From contig JAFALK010000049.1 of NCBI GenBank assembly GCA_019234295.1, positions 17,107-81,106 of the forward strand: a DNA stretch of 64,000 nucleotides. The letters run 5' to 3'. Positions 32,243 to 42,337 of this stretch are shown piece after piece; position 1 is the first letter of the stretch; each line of letters starts with the position of its first letter. Below the pieces are notes generated by a model. The model did no database searches and was not told where the DNA came from. It was given only the letters and a program-made list of their open reading frames with translations. Source of the DNA: Roseateles sp. GTDB lineage: Bacteria; Pseudomonadota; Gammaproteobacteria; Burkholderiales; Burkholderiaceae_C. Both the position numbers and the translations under genes were made by a program.

Positions 32243-32854
32243 GCTCGTGGCGTCTCCACCGCCCTGGCGCAGCAACTCGGGCTCCTCACCCGTCATGTCG
32301 ATCACGGTCGTCGGCTCCATCGAGCAAGCGCCAGCCTCCACGATGACCTGCAAGAGCTTGTCGTAGCGCGCCTCGATCTCTTGCGGATCGTTCAGCGGCT
32401 CGGTCTCGCCGGGCGGGATCAGGGTGGTGGCGAGCAGGGGCTGGCCGAGCAGAGCGAGCAGGTCCTGAGTCACGCGATGCTCGGGCACGCGCAGGCCGAT
32501 GGTGCGGCGGGCCGGGTGCGAGACGCGGCGCGGCACCTCTTTGGTAGCTTCGAGGATGAACGTGAAACGGCCCGGCGTGGCGCTCTTGAGCAGACGGTAT
32601 TGACGGTTGTCCACGCGTGCGTAGCTGGCCAGCTCGGAGAGGTCGCGACACAGCAGGGTGAGGTGGTGCTTGTCGTCCACGCCGCGGATGCGCCGCAGGC
32701 TCTCGGCGGCGGCCTTGTCGTCGAGGTGGCAGACCAGGGCGTAGCTGGAGTCCGTCGGGATGGCCGCGATGCCGCCGTCGTGAAGGATCTGAACGGCCTG
32801 CTTGAGGAAGCGCGCTTGCGGGTTGTCCGGGTGGACGTGGAAGACCTGTGCCAT
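32231..32854 (-). CDS. yciO: YciO-family (YrdC/Sua5-like) protein
   Basis: 207 residues. HPDNP near the start, PTDSSYALVCHLDDK, LLCRDLSELASYA, TPGRFTFILEATKEVPRR and RTIGLRVPEHR follow the order of E. coli YciO, a TsaC/Sua5-fold paralogue. TsaC and Sua5 make threonylcarbamoyl-AMP for the t6A tRNA modification; YciO's own role is less certain. It is followed by an rnm/yciV-like PHP gene, the same neighbour as in E. coli. Confidence 0.9.
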   Translation of the reverse strand: MAQVFHVHPDNPQARFLKQAVQILHDGGIAAIPTDSSYALVCHLDDKAAAESLRRIRGVDDKHHLTLLCRDLSELASYARVDNRQYRLLKSATPGRFTFILEATKEVPRRVSHPARRTIGLRVPEHRVTQDLLALLGQPLLATTLIPPGETEPLNDPQEIEARYDKLLQVIVEAGACSMEPTTVIDMTGEEPELLRQGGGDATSLGL

Positions 32855-32862
32855 GGCGGCAA

Positions 32863-33732
32863 TTATGCGGAGGCTGGCGTGTGGATCCGCGTCTCCAGTG
32901 CCGCCCAGACAGGGTTCAGCCGGCCCGGGAGCAGGTCCAGCAGCCCTAAGTCCGTGCGGCTCTCGTCCGGCGAGTGAAAGTCCGAGCCGCGCGACGCGAG
33001 AAGTCCGAATTCCTCGGCCACGCCGGCGTACTGCACAGCCTCGGCCGCCGAGTGGCTGCCCGTCACCACCTCGATGCCGCGGCCACCATGGGTCATGAAC
33101 TCAGTGATCAGCGCGTATTCCTCGGTCGGCGTGAAGCCGTAGCGCGCCGGGTGGGCGATCACGGCCACGCCGCCGGCCTCGGTGATCCAGCGCACGGCCT
33201 CGCCGAGGCCTGCCCAGCGATGCTCGACGAAGCCCGGCTTGCCCTCGGTGAGGAAGCGCCGAAACACCTCCGACACGTCGTTGCAATGCCCGGCCTCGAC
33301 GAGGAAGCGCGCGAAATGCGTGCGCGAGATCAGCTCGGGGTTGCCCACGTACTGCCGGGCGCCTTCGAAGGCGCCGTGGATCCCGACTTTGGCCAGGCCT
33401 GCTGCCATTTCGTGCGCGCGCCGCTCGCGGCCGCCGCGGGTCTGGCGCAGGCCCTCGCGCAGTTGCTCGTTCTCGTGGTCGAAGCCCAGGCCCACCACGT
33501 GGACCACCTTGTGTGCAAAGCTGACCGAGATCTCGGTGCCCGTCAGGTAGGGCATGCCCAGCGCCAGGGCGGCCTCCATCGCGCGCTGCTGGCCACCAAT
33601 CTCGTCGTGGTCGGTCAGGGCCCACAACTCCACGCCGTTGGCACGGGCGCGAGCGGCCAGTTGCTCGGGTTCCAGCGTGCCGTCGGAGACCCTGGAGTGG
33701 CAATGCAGATCGGCGTTGAGGATGTCGTTCAC
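32863..33732 (-). CDS. rnm: PHP-domain phosphatase, RNase AM/YciV (TrpH) type
   Basis: 289 residues. Metal-binding PHP motifs: DLHCHSRVSDGTL at the N-terminus, ALTDHDEIGG, TGTEISVSFAHK, VAVIAHPARYG and GSDFHSPDE. YciV-type proteins act on 5'-phosphorylated RNA ends and 3',5'-nucleoside bisphosphates. It lies 8 bp upstream of yciO in the same direction, matching the conserved pairing of these genes. Confidence 0.9.
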   Translation of the reverse strand: MNDILNADLHCHSRVSDGTLEPEQLAARARANGVELWALTDHDEIGGQQRAMEAALALGMPYLTGTEISVSFAHKVVHVVGLGFDHENEQLREGLRQTRGGRERRAHEMAAGLAKVGIHGAFEGARQYVGNPELISRTHFARFLVEAGHCNDVSEVFRRFLTEGKPGFVEHRWAGLGEAVRWITEAGGVAVIAHPARYGFTPTEEYALITEFMTHGGRGIEVVTGSHSAAEAVQYAGVAEEFGLLASRGSDFHSPDESRTDLGLLDLLPGRLNPVWAALETRIHTPASA

Positions 33733-33767
33733 CCGCCGATTCTAGGAGTCCTGAAAGGCTGCGCCTC

Positions 33768-35645
33768 CTAGAGCCGAAAGCTCTGCACCGTCTCGTCCAT
33801 GGCTTCGGCCTGCTGGCGCAGGGAGCCAGCCGCCGCGGCCGATTGCTCGACCAGGGCCGCGTTCTGCTGCGTCATGGTGTCGATGGCGCGCACGGCCGAG
33901 CCGAGCTCATGGGTCTGGTCGGCCTGCTCGCGGGCCTGGGCCTCGAGCGAATGCATCATCTGCGTGACCCGGCGTACCTGGCCGACAATGTTCTGCATCG
34001 CGTTGCCCGCGTCACCGGCCAACTGCGTGCCGTTCTGCACCTGCTCGACCGATTGCTGGATCAGCGTCTTGATCTCTCGCGCGGCTTCGGCCGAGCGTTG
34101 CGCCAGGGAGCGCACTTCGGAAGCCACGACCGCAAAGCCGCGCCCCTGCTCGCCGGCCCGCGCAGCCTCCACGGCGGCGTTGAGCGCCAGGATGTTGGTC
34201 TGGAAGGCAATGCCGTCGATCAGGCCGGTGATGTCGGCGATGCGGCTGGACGAGGCGTGGATGTTGCCCATGGTGCTGACGACCCGGTTCACGACCTCAC
34301 CGCCCTGCACGGCCAGGTCCGAGGCCTGCTGCGCGAGCGCGCTGGCTTCCGCGGCGGCCTGGCTGCTCTGCTGCACGACGCCGTCGAGTTGTTCGACGTT
34401 GGAGCTGGTCTGCTGAAGGTGCGCGGCAGCGGTCTCGGTGCGCGAGGCCAGGTCCTCGTTGCCGGCGGCGATCTCCTGGGCCGCGAGGCGGATGGGCTCG
34501 GCGCCGGCGTGAATGCGCTCGACGAGCGCGCGCAGCCGGGCCTGCATGTCCGCCAGGGCACGCAGCACGCGGCCGAGTTCGTCGCGGCGCCCCTGCGGCA
34601 CGGGCTGGCTCAGGTCGCCCGCGGCGATGCGCTCGGTGGCTGCAATCATCTGCTCGACGGGCAGCAGCAACTGGCGGCTGGCGCGCAACATCAACGTGGC
34701 CAGGCCGCCCAAGGCGAGCAGCAGGGCGGCGGCGAGGGTGTTGCGCCACAGCGCGGCACGACCGGCGCGGCGTTCGAGCTGCTGGGTCAGCGTTTGCAGC
34801 ACCTGGCTCGACACACCGGTTTGCAATTCGGCCGCCTCGCGCAGGGTGCCGGCGAGCTTGGCCAATGGATAGTTGACGTCCATGGCCGCATCAGCGAAGG
34901 CCTGGTCAACCTGCTGGCGCTGCTTGAGCAGCTGGGCCGTGAGCGGCGCAAGCTGGGGCGCCAGGCCGGCATCGGCGGCGCTGGCCGCTTGCATCTGCTG
35001 GAGCATGTCGCCGCCGTGCTCGCGATAGCGTGTCAGCGCTGTGTGGAGCAGGGCGATGTCATCGACGGCCGCGGCGCCGGCGATGGCGCCGAGCTCGGAG
35101 AGCGCATCCTCGACGCGCGGTGCCGCGCTCAGGCCCGCGCTCATGGCGAAATGCAGGCCGCGCTCGGGCTCCAGCAGCAGCTCGTTGCGGCTGTTCATGT
35201 CGCCCATGGTCGCCAGGGCAAGAGCCGACAGTTCATGCTGGCGCTGCAGCAAGTGGGCCACGTCGAGCTGGCCTGCGTCGAAGTCGGTGACCAGCTTGTC
35301 GAAATCAGCCCCCAGAGCGGCCGTCGCGCTGGCAGACTCACCGTCCAGGGCGCGCACGGCCTTGAGAGCGGACTGCACGGCCTGGCGCGCGGCCGGCAGC
35401 TCTGCCTTGGCGTCGGGCCGGGTCGAGCGCGCTTCGCTGGCCAGGCGGCGATGCTGGCTCAAGGCCTTGAGCAACTGGTGCCAGGCAGCATTGGCTGGCA
35501 GGCCGGCCTGTTCGTGGCGAGCAAGCCCGAGGTCGGTGTCCAGGCGCAGGGCCAGCATGACACTGGGCACGAAAGACAGCGCCAGCGCGAGCGCGGCGAT
35601 CAGGCCCAGACGGGCTCGAAGCGTGAGGGTGGAAGCGGAAGACAT
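33768..35645 (-). CDS. methyl-accepting chemotaxis protein
   Basis: 625 residues. A membrane segment near the N-terminus (about 12-34), a long helical periplasmic domain, a second membrane segment (about 300-320) followed by HAMP ([19 protein letters not shown]), and a cytoplasmic signalling helix hairpin with the highly conserved tip [20 protein letters not shown]. It lacks a C-terminal CheR-binding pentapeptide. The chemoeffector is unknown; no che genes are in the window. Confidence 0.93.
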   Translation of the reverse strand: MSSASTLTLRARLGLIAALALALSFVPSVMLALRLDTDLGLARHEQAGLPANAAWHQLLKALSQHRRLASEARSTRPDAKAELPAARQAVQSALKAVRALDGESASATAALGADFDKLVTDFDAGQLDVAHLLQRQHELSALALATMGDMNSRNELLLEPERGLHFAMSAGLSAAPRVEDALSELGAIAGAAAVDDIALLHTALTRYREHGGDMLQQMQAASAADAGLAPQLAPLTAQLLKQRQQVDQAFADAAMDVNYPLAKLAGTLREAAELQTGVSSQVLQTLTQQLERRAGRAALWRNTLAAALLLALGGLATLMLRASRQLLLPVEQMIAATERIAAGDLSQPVPQGRRDELGRVLRALADMQARLRALVERIHAGAEPIRLAAQEIAAGNEDLASRTETAAAHLQQTSSNVEQLDGVVQQSSQAAAEASALAQQASDLAVQGGEVVNRVVSTMGNIHASSSRIADITGLIDGIAFQTNILALNAAVEAARAGEQGRGFAVVASEVRSLAQRSAEAAREIKTLIQQSVEQVQNGTQLAGDAGNAMQNIVGQVRRVTQMMHSLEAQAREQADQTHELGSAVRAIDTMTQQNAALVEQSAAAAGSLRQQAEAMDETVQSFRL

Positions 35646-35781
35646 GAAGGCGCGGACTCGGGTGTTCCGCCGGACAGCGTTAGAAGCAGGGAATTCTCGA
35701 AACCGCCTATGTCACGCCGTTGACAAATAACCCCACGAGCCGCTTGAACGCATCGTTAGCGCTCTCGCCGTGAAATCCTTC

Positions 35782-37485
35782 TCAGACCTGCGCTTCGACG
35801 ATCAGCTGCACGCTGGTCTGCCCGTTCCAGGTATTGAGGTCGAGCCGGTAGGCCAGGCGCACGCGATCGGGCAATGCCTCGACGTGCTGGAACCAGATCG
35901 CGTCGCGCAGCTGGCCGCCCTGGCGCAGGCGCAGCTTCAGGTGTTTCTCACCCACGACGCGCTGCGAGACGAGCTCGAACTCGTCACAGAACACCGGGGC
36001 CTCGAAAGCCTGGCCCCAGACCTCGGCGTCGATGGCCTGCACTGTGGCCACGTTGAAGGCCGAGGCCGGCAGGGGGCCGTCGGTGCGCAGGGTGCGGGTG
36101 AGCGCCTCGGCCGAGAGCCACTCGCGCGCCACTTGCTGCAAGGCGGCGTCGAAGGTGGCGAAGGCGGCCTCGTCGCTGAGCGTGCAGCCGGCCGCCATGG
36201 CGTGGCCGCCGAATCTCTTGAGCACCCCGGGATGGCGCTTGGCCACGAGATCCAGCGCGTCGCGCAGGTGGAAGCCGGCGATGGAGCGGCCCGACCCCTT
36301 GAGCGAGCCGTCCTGCCCGCGTGCGAACACAAAGCTCGGCCGGTGCAGCCGGTCCTTCAGTCGCGAGGCGACGATGCCGACCACGCCCTCGTGGAAATCT
36401 GGCTCGAAGATGGCGACCGCCGCAGGGACTTCGCCGCTGGGCATCAGGGCTTCGAGGCGGCTCTCGGCCTGCTCGCGCATGCCAGCCTCGATATCGCGCC
36501 GCTCGCGGTTGATCTCATCGAGCAGTTTGGCGAGTTCGGCCGCTCGAGCCGGGTCTTCGGTTGTCAGGCATTCGATGCCCAGGGTCATGTCCGAGAGCCG
36601 CCCGGCGGCGTTGACGCGCGGGCCCAGCGTGAAGCCCAGGTCGGTGGCAGAGGCTTGAGCAGCGTCGCGGCCAGCGGCGCTGAAAAGCGCGGCCAGGCCC
36701 GGCTGCATGCGCCCGGCCCGCATGCGCCTGAGGCCCTGCGCGACGAGGCGCCGGTTGTTGGCGTCGAGCTTGACAACGTCGGCCACGGTGCCCAGGGCGA
36801 CGAGGTCGAGCAGTGCATCCAGCCGTGGCTGGTTCTGGGCCTCGAAAGCGCCGCGCCGGCGCAACTCGCTGCGCAGGGCCAGCAGCACGTAGAAGGCCAC
36901 ACCGACGCCGGCCAGGTTCTTGCTCGCGAAACCGCAGGCGGGCTGGTTGGGGTTCACGAGCGCATCGGCCACGGGCAGGCCTTCGGCGGCGGGCAAATGA
37001 TGGTCGGTGACCAGCACCTTGAGTCCGAGCGCCTTGGCGTGCGCCACGCCGGCGAGCGAGGCGATGCCGTTGTCCACGGTCATCAGCAGGCCGGGCTTTT
37101 GCGCCATGGCCAAGTCCACGATGGTCGGCGTGAGGCCGTAGCCGTGCACGGCGCGGTCGGGCACCACGTAGCCCAGATCTTCAGGGCGCGCGCCAAGCAG
37201 GGCCAGGCCGCGCAGCGAGACCGCGCAGGCGGTGGCGCCGTCGCAGTCGTAATCGGCCACGATGCAGATGCGCTCACGCTGCTCGATGGCATCGGCCAGG
37301 AGCACGGCCGCGCGTTCGATGTCGCGCAGCCCCTCGGGCGGCAGCAGCTTGCCCAGGCCGGGGTCCAGCTCGTCGGCGCTGGTGATGCCGCGCGCAGCGA
37401 AAAGGCGGGCCAGCAGGGGCTGCACGCCGGCCTGTTCGAGCGCCCAGGCCGCGCGGGGCGGCACGTCGCGGGTGACGATGTTCAT
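35782..37485 (-). CDS. recJ: single-stranded-DNA-specific exonuclease RecJ
   Basis: 567 residues. DHH phosphoesterase motifs: IVADYDCDGATACAVSL (motif I), VTDHHLP (motif III) and VNPNQPACG, then the DHHA1 region with GGHAMAAGCTL. It degrades single-stranded DNA 5' to 3' in recombination and mismatch repair. The start at 37485 overlaps the stop codon of the upstream gene by 4 bp, so the two are probably cotranslated. Confidence 0.95.
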   Translation of the reverse strand: MNIVTRDVPPRAAWALEQAGVQPLLARLFAARGITSADELDPGLGKLLPPEGLRDIERAAVLLADAIEQRERICIVADYDCDGATACAVSLRGLALLGARPEDLGYVVPDRAVHGYGLTPTIVDLAMAQKPGLLMTVDNGIASLAGVAHAKALGLKVLVTDHHLPAAEGLPVADALVNPNQPACGFASKNLAGVGVAFYVLLALRSELRRRGAFEAQNQPRLDALLDLVALGTVADVVKLDANNRRLVAQGLRRMRAGRMQPGLAALFSAAGRDAAQASATDLGFTLGPRVNAAGRLSDMTLGIECLTTEDPARAAELAKLLDEINRERRDIEAGMREQAESRLEALMPSGEVPAAVAIFEPDFHEGVVGIVASRLKDRLHRPSFVFARGQDGSLKGSGRSIAGFHLRDALDLVAKRHPGVLKRFGGHAMAAGCTLSDEAAFATFDAALQQVAREWLSAEALTRTLRTDGPLPASAFNVATVQAIDAEVWGQAFEAPVFCDEFELVSQRVVGEKHLKLRLRQGGQLRDAIWFQHVEALPDRVRLAYRLDLNTWNGQTSVQLIVEAQV

Positions 37486-38351
37486 AGGGTGGCCAGGAGC
37501 GAGGCGACGTCGGCGCGCGGCGGGGCGACGCGCTGCCAGAGCCTTTGGACAAGTCCACCCGCGGCACCGGGGCCGAAGACTTGGGCGAATCGCTCGCCAC
37601 AGAGCGTGAGGCTGGCAGGCGCCAGCGCAAGCAGCTCGGCGTCCAGCGCCTGCCAGGCCGCGGCCCAGGCCTGCCAGTCACCGGCCAGCAGCGGCGCGCG
37701 CAGGCGCCAGTCCACCCGCACCTCGGCCGGCAGGGCTTTCGTCGACGCGCCGCAGCCGCTGATCCAGACCGAGTTGACGGGCGCCGCGCGGATCTCGTTC
37801 AGCGGATGGCGATGCAGCAGCATCTGCACCTCGTTCTGCAGGCTGCGCAGTCGGCGTGCCTCGGGCAGCCAGGGGGCGATATTGCGCTGGACGACGCGAT
37901 CGATACTGGCGCTGGCGACGCCGGCCAGGCTGTCGTGGCTGACCAGCCATTCGGCTGGACCTGCCCAATGCGCGCTCCAGCCCTCGGCCGCAGGCCACAG
38001 CTCGGCCAGGTCTTCGAACAGGAGCTGCGAATCCGCCTCGGAGAGCTCCGCCGCATGGGCCGTCACCTGGTCGAGGCTGACGGCCAGGTGCAGCGGCGTC
38101 AGCAGCGCCCAGGGGCGCTCGCCAGGCAGACCCAGTTCGGCGGCGCGCCAGGCGGCCACCGCAGGCGCTTCGCCGCGCAGCGCGGCCAGTGCGGCTTCGT
38201 GAGGCAGGTCGGGGCTGAATTCGTCACTGCCGTGGCGTTCTCGGGCTTGCCAGGCGCCCAGCAGGTGAGACAGATTCGGGAGCGTCAGGCCCGCCAGGGT
38301 CTGGGTGGCTTCTTCGCCCAGGGCGCTGGCGTGGGGGATCAACAAGTGCAT
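37482..38351 (-). CDS. conserved hypothetical protein upstream of recJ
   Basis: 289 residues, beginning MHLLIPHASALGEEA. Later conserved-looking segments: LLTPLHLAVSLDQV, LQNEVQMLLHRHPLNEIRA and NSVWISGCG. It resembles beta-proteobacterial proteins annotated as RpfE-like or phosphoglycerate-mutase-like, usually found next to recJ, but none of the usual catalytic motifs of those enzymes can be recognised here. No signal peptide or membrane segment. Function not assigned. Confidence 0.75.
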   Translation of the reverse strand: MHLLIPHASALGEEATQTLAGLTLPNLSHLLGAWQARERHGSDEFSPDLPHEAALAALRGEAPAVAAWRAAELGLPGERPWALLTPLHLAVSLDQVTAHAAELSEADSQLLFEDLAELWPAAEGWSAHWAGPAEWLVSHDSLAGVASASIDRVVQRNIAPWLPEARRLRSLQNEVQMLLHRHPLNEIRAAPVNSVWISGCGASTKALPAEVRVDWRLRAPLLAGDWQAWAAAWQALDAELLALAPASLTLCGERFAQVFGPGAAGGLVQRLWQRVAPPRADVASLLATL

Positions 38352-38412
38352 CGGTCAATTATCGAGCGGCCCATGTCATGGACATTTCACCGTTCCTTCA
38401 TAAGATGCTGCA

Positions 38413-40479
38413 ATGTCTGCCTTGCCGATCCCGCCCGCGCTGCCCAACCCGTATCTGCTCAACCGCGAACAGGCGATCCTGGAGTTCAACCGTCGTGTGC
38501 TGGCCCAGGCCCAGCGCGAGGACGTGCCCCTGCTGGAGCGGCTGCGCTACATCTGCATCGTCTCCAGCAATCTTGACGAGTTCTTCGAGGTGCGCTTCGC
38601 CGACATGCTGGATGCCGCCCGCGCCGACGAAGGCCATGTCAGCAACGCCGACGTCGCCCGTGTGGGCCGCGCCGCGCACGAGCTGATCGACGAGCAATAC
38701 GGCGTCTTCAACGACAGCGTCATGCCACTGCTCAACGCCCGCGGCATCGGCATCATCAACCATGCCGCGCGCAGCCCCGAGCAGGCACGGTGGGTGGCAC
38801 GTTTCTTCGACCGCGAGGTCAAGCCCTTGCTGGTGCCGGTGGGCCTGGATCCGGCCCATCCGTTTCCGCAAGTGGCCAACAAGAGCCTGCACTTCGTGGC
38901 GCGCCTGTCCGGCAAGGATGCCTTCGGCCGCGATACCCGCATTGCCATCGTCAAGGTGCCGCGCGTGTTGCCCCGCGTCATCAAGCTGCCGGCCGAGATC
39001 AGCGACGGCCAGCAGGCCTTCGTGCTGCTGACCAGCGTGATCCGCGCGCACCTGGAGGAGCTGTTCCCGGGCCGCAAGGTCGAAGCCTTCTCGCAGTTCC
39101 GCGTCACGCGCGATTCCGATCTCGAAGTGGACGAAGAGGAGATCGCCAACCTGCGCCACGCGCTGCGCTCGGGCCTGACCACGCGCCACTTCGGCCGGGC
39201 TGTGCGGCTGGAGGTGGTGAACACCTGCCCGCAGGAGCTCTCGGAATTCCTGCTCGAGCAGTTCGACCTGCCGCCGGCGGCGCTGTATCGCGTGAACGGC
39301 CCCGTGAACCTCGTGCGTCTGAACGAGCTGATCGACCAGACCGACGCGCCCGAGCTGCGCTTCAAGCCCTTCGAGGCCGCGTGGCCGCAGGCGCTGCGAC
39401 GCAACCGCAGCATCTTCGAGCAGATCCGCAAGCGGGACATTTTGCTGCACCATCCCTTCGAGAGCTTCGACCCCGTGGTCGAGTTCCTCCGTGAGGCGGT
39501 CGATGATCCCCAAGTGCTGGCCATCCGCCAGACCATCTACCGCACGGGCAGCCAGTCGGTGCTGATGGACCTGCTGATCGAGGCGGCCCGCCGCGGCAAG
39601 GAAGTGATGGCCGTGGTGGAGCTCAAGGCTCGTTTCGATGAGGAGGCCAACATCAACTGGGCCGAGCGGCTCGAAGCCGTGGGCGCCCAGGTGGTCTACG
39701 GCATCGTGGGCTACAAGACCCACGCCAAGCTGCTGATGGTCACCCGCAACGAGGGCGGCAAGCTGCGTCGCTACGCGCATTTCTCCACCGGCAACTACAA
39801 CCCGCGCACGGCGCGCTTCTACACCGACATCGGCTATCTGACCGCCGACCGCGACCTCACGGCCGATGCCGACCACGTGTTTCGCCAGCTCGCCTCGCTG
39901 GGCAAGGCGCGCCAGACGCGTCGCATTCTGCTCGCGCCGTTCAATATGCACGAGCGCATGGTGGAGCTGGTGGAGAAGGTCGCGCATTCGGCCCGCCACG
40001 GCCAGCCGGCGCGCCTCGTGATCAAGATCAATGCGCTGACCGACCATGAGCTGATCGACGCCCTGCTGCGCTGCGGGCAGGCCGGCGCCAAGATCGACCT
40101 CATCGTGCGCGGCGCGTGCATGCTGCCTCCGGGCCTGCCGGGCGTGAGCGAGAACATCGTCGTGCGCTCGGTCGTGGGCCGCTTCCTGGAACATTCGCGG
40201 ATCTGTTACTTCCGCTGGGGCCACGGCGAGGCCGACGAGGCGCTCTACCTCTCCAGCGCCGACTGGATGAGCCGCAATATGTTCCGTCGCATCGAGGTGG
40301 CCTGGCCTGTGCTCGACGCGGCGCTGCGCCAGCGCATCATCGACGAGGCCCTGCAGCCCTATCTGCACGATACGCTGGACGCTTGGCAGCTGGGCCCGGA
40401 CGGCCGCTCGCACCGCCTGGCGCTCCCGGGCGGCATCAGTGCGCAGCAGGCCCTCATGCAGCGCGCTGAATGGACCTGA
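38413..40479 (+). CDS. ppk: polyphosphate kinase 1
   Basis: 688 residues with the four PPK1 domains: N-terminal helical domain (NREQAILEFNRRVLAQA), head domain, and two PLD-like catalytic domains. His456 in RYAHFSTGNYN matches the autophosphorylated histidine and His604 in RWGHGE the second essential histidine. It makes inorganic polyphosphate from ATP. It overlaps sixA by 10 bp; exopolyphosphatase (ppx) lies 2 kb downstream on the other strand. A short dyad ATGTC-ATG-GACAT at 38373-38385 lies in the promoter region. Confidence 0.97.
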   Translation: MSALPIPPALPNPYLLNREQAILEFNRRVLAQAQREDVPLLERLRYICIVSSNLDEFFEVRFADMLDAARADEGHVSNADVARVGRAAHELIDEQYGVFNDSVMPLLNARGIGIINHAARSPEQARWVARFFDREVKPLLVPVGLDPAHPFPQVANKSLHFVARLSGKDAFGRDTRIAIVKVPRVLPRVIKLPAEISDGQQAFVLLTSVIRAHLEELFPGRKVEAFSQFRVTRDSDLEVDEEEIANLRHALRSGLTTRHFGRAVRLEVVNTCPQELSEFLLEQFDLPPAALYRVNGPVNLVRLNELIDQTDAPELRFKPFEAAWPQALRRNRSIFEQIRKRDILLHHPFESFDPVVEFLREAVDDPQVLAIRQTIYRTGSQSVLMDLLIEAARRGKEVMAVVELKARFDEEANINWAERLEAVGAQVVYGIVGYKTHAKLLMVTRNEGGKLRRYAHFSTGNYNPRTARFYTDIGYLTADRDLTADADHVFRQLASLGKARQTRRILLAPFNMHERMVELVEKVAHSARHGQPARLVIKINALTDHELIDALLRCGQAGAKIDLIVRGACMLPPGLPGVSENIVVRSVVGRFLEHSRICYFRWGHGEADEALYLSSADWMSRNMFRRIEVAWPVLDAALRQRIIDEALQPYLHDTLDAWQLGPDGRSHRLALPGGISAQQALMQRAEWT

Positions 40480-40931
40480 TCCTCTGGCGTCACGCCGAGG
40501 CCGAGCTGCTACGTGAGGGTGGCAGTGATCTGGATCGCGTGCTGACCGCCAAGGGCGAACGCCAGGCCCAGCGCATGGCGCATTGGCTCAACCACCGCAT
40601 GGCCGCCACCACGCGTGTGTTGGTGAGCCCCGCTGAGCGCACGCGCGCCACGGCGCATGCCCTGGGTCGCGAGTTCCGCACCGCTCCGACCCTGGGCCCC
40701 GAGGCCTCGCCTCATGCGCTGCTGGAGGCGGCGCGCTGGCCGCGCTCCGCCGAACCCGTGCTCATCGTCGGTCATCAGCCGACCCTGGGCCTGCTCGCCG
40801 CGCGGCTGCTCTGTGGCGAAGAACAGCCCTGGGCGATCAAGAAGGGAGCCGTGTGGTGGTTGCGTACGCGCCAGCGTGAAGGCCATCAGGAGGTGGTACT
40901 GGTGGCCGTGCAAGGGCCGGATTGTCTTTAG
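40470..40931 (+). CDS. sixA: phosphohistidine phosphatase SixA
   Basis: 153 residues of the histidine phosphatase superfamily: [10 protein letters not shown] at the N-terminus with the nucleophilic His, [13 protein letters not shown], and [13 protein letters not shown] with the second His. SixA removes phosphate from phosphohistidine in proteins such as phosphotransfer components. Its ATG lies inside the last codons of ppk, so expression is coupled to an enzyme that itself forms phosphohistidine; a functional link is suggestive only. Confidence 0.92.
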   Translation: MDLILWRHAEAELLREGGSDLDRVLTAKGERQAQRMAHWLNHRMAATTRVLVSPAERTRATAHALGREFRTAPTLGPEASPHALLEAARWPRSAEPVLIVGHQPTLGLLAARLLCGEEQPWAIKKGAVWWLRTRQREGHQEVVLVAVQGPDCL

Positions 40932-40940
40932 ACTTGTTGC

Positions 40941-40962
40941 GTGGACTACGTACGCAGTCCAC
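40941..40962. promoter_or_regulatory. 22-bp dyad upstream of dctA
   Basis: GTGGACT (40941-40947) and AGTCCAC (40956-40962) flank a CGTACG core, making a 22-bp palindrome with one mismatched pair. It begins 10 bp after the sixA stop and ends 61 bp before the dctA ATG. No T-run follows, so an operator is favoured over a terminator. Confidence 0.45.
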
Positions 40963-41023
40963 ACATGACAGCCACAGGGGCGGGGATCGAGAATCCGCCA
41001 ACCCCAAACAAGAGGAGACACCC

Positions 41024-42337
41024 ATGTCCGGCGCCGTCGCGGCCAAGCAGCCGCTCTATCGCTCGCTGTATTTCCAGGTCATCTGCGCGGTCCTGATCGG
41101 CATCTTGCTGGGTTGGCTCTACCCGCAAAGCGGCGCAGCCATGAAGCCTCTGGGCGACGGCTTCATCAAGCTGATCAAGATGATGATCGCGCCCATCATC
41201 TTCTGCACCGTGGTGCTGGGCATTGCCGGTATGGAGGACATGAAGAAGGTCGGCAAGACCGGCGGCCTGGCGCTCATGTACTTCGAGGTGGTGAGCACGG
41301 TGGCGCTGATCATCGGACTGCTGCTGGTCAATGTGCTGCAGCCGGGCGCGGGCATGAACGTGGACCCGGCCACCATCGACACCAAAGGCGTAGCCACCTT
41401 CATCAGCAGCAAGATGGACGCGACGGACTTCATCCTGCACATGATCCCGAACACGCTGGTCGATCCCTTCGCTACGGGCGAGGTCCTGCAGGTCCTCGTG
41501 ATCGCCGTGCTGTTCGGCTTCGCCCTGCATCGCTTCGGCGGCCGCGGCACCCTGGTCTTCGACCTGATCGAGAAGCTCTCCCACGTGCTCTTCGTGATGG
41601 TGGGATACATCATGAAGCTGGCGCCCATCGGAGCCTTCGGCGCTATGGCCTTCACGATCGGCAAGTACGGCTTGGGCTCCCTGGTCTCCATGGGCAAGCT
41701 GATGGGCTCCTTCTACCTGACTTGCCTGATCTTCATCTTTTTGGTGCTGGGCACCATCGCCAGGCTGCATGGCTTCTCGGTCTGGAAGTTCATCAAGTAC
41801 ATCCGCGAGGAACTCCTGATCGTGCTGGGTACCTCGTCCTCGGAGTCGGCCCTGCCGCGCATGATGGAGAAGATGGAACGTCTGGGCGTCAAGAAGGCGA
41901 CCGTGGGCCTGGTGATCCCGACCGGCTACTCGTTCAACCTCGATGGCACCTCGATCTACCTGACCATGGCGGCCGTGTTCATCGCGCAGGCGACCAACAC
42001 GCCGCTGAGCCTGATGCAGGAGCTGACGCTCATCGGCGTGGCCGTGCTCACCTCCAAGGGTGCGGCCGGTGTGACGGGCAGTGGCTTCATCGTGCTGGCA
42101 GCCACTCTCGGTTCCGTGGGCCATGTGCCGGTCGCCGGCATTGCGCTCATTCTGGGCATTGACCGTTTCATGTCCGAGGCGCGCGCACTGACCAATCTCA
42201 TCGGCAACGGCGTGGCCACTGTGGTCGTGGGCAAGTGGACCGGCGACCTGGATAGCGAACGCATGAAGGCCGTGCTCGGCGGCGGTGGCGACTGGAACGA
42301 GGGCCTCGAAAACGAGGCGATGCGCAGGGCAGACTGA
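41024..42337 (+). CDS. dctA: C4-dicarboxylate/proton (sodium) symporter DctA
   Basis: 437 residues from the ATG at 41024 (GAGGAGA upstream). Glutamate/aspartate-transporter fold with eight membrane segments and two re-entrant loops: the serine-rich loop [34 protein letters not shown] and the [18 protein letters not shown] signature. It takes up succinate, fumarate and malate across the inner membrane. No DctB/DctD pair is adjacent. Confidence 0.95.
   Translation: MSGAVAAKQPLYRSLYFQVICAVLIGILLGWLYPQSGAAMKPLGDGFIKLIKMMIAPIIFCTVVLGIAGMEDMKKVGKTGGLALMYFEVVSTVALIIGLLLVNVLQPGAGMNVDPATIDTKGVATFISSKMDATDFILHMIPNTLVDPFATGEVLQVLVIAVLFGFALHRFGGRGTLVFDLIEKLSHVLFVMVGYIMKLAPIGAFGAMAFTIGKYGLGSLVSMGKLMGSFYLTCLIFIFLVLGTIARLHGFSVWKFIKYIREELLIVLGTSSSESALPRMMEKMERLGVKKATVGLVIPTGYSFNLDGTSIYLTMAAVFIAQATNTPLSLMQELTLIGVAVLTSKGAAGVTGSGFIVLAATLGSVGHVPVAGIALILGIDRFMSEARALTNLIGNGVATVVVGKWTGDLDSERMKAVLGGGGDWNEGLENEAMRRAD

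Noticed and set aside
35770..38202. Long plus-strand frame opposite recJ and its upstream gene
   Set aside because: No domain similarity, and it spans two genuine overlapping genes on the other strand.
38398..40413. Long minus-strand frame opposite ppk
   Set aside because: Shadow of ppk; His/Gln/Ala-rich and without motifs, while ppk has both catalytic histidines in place.
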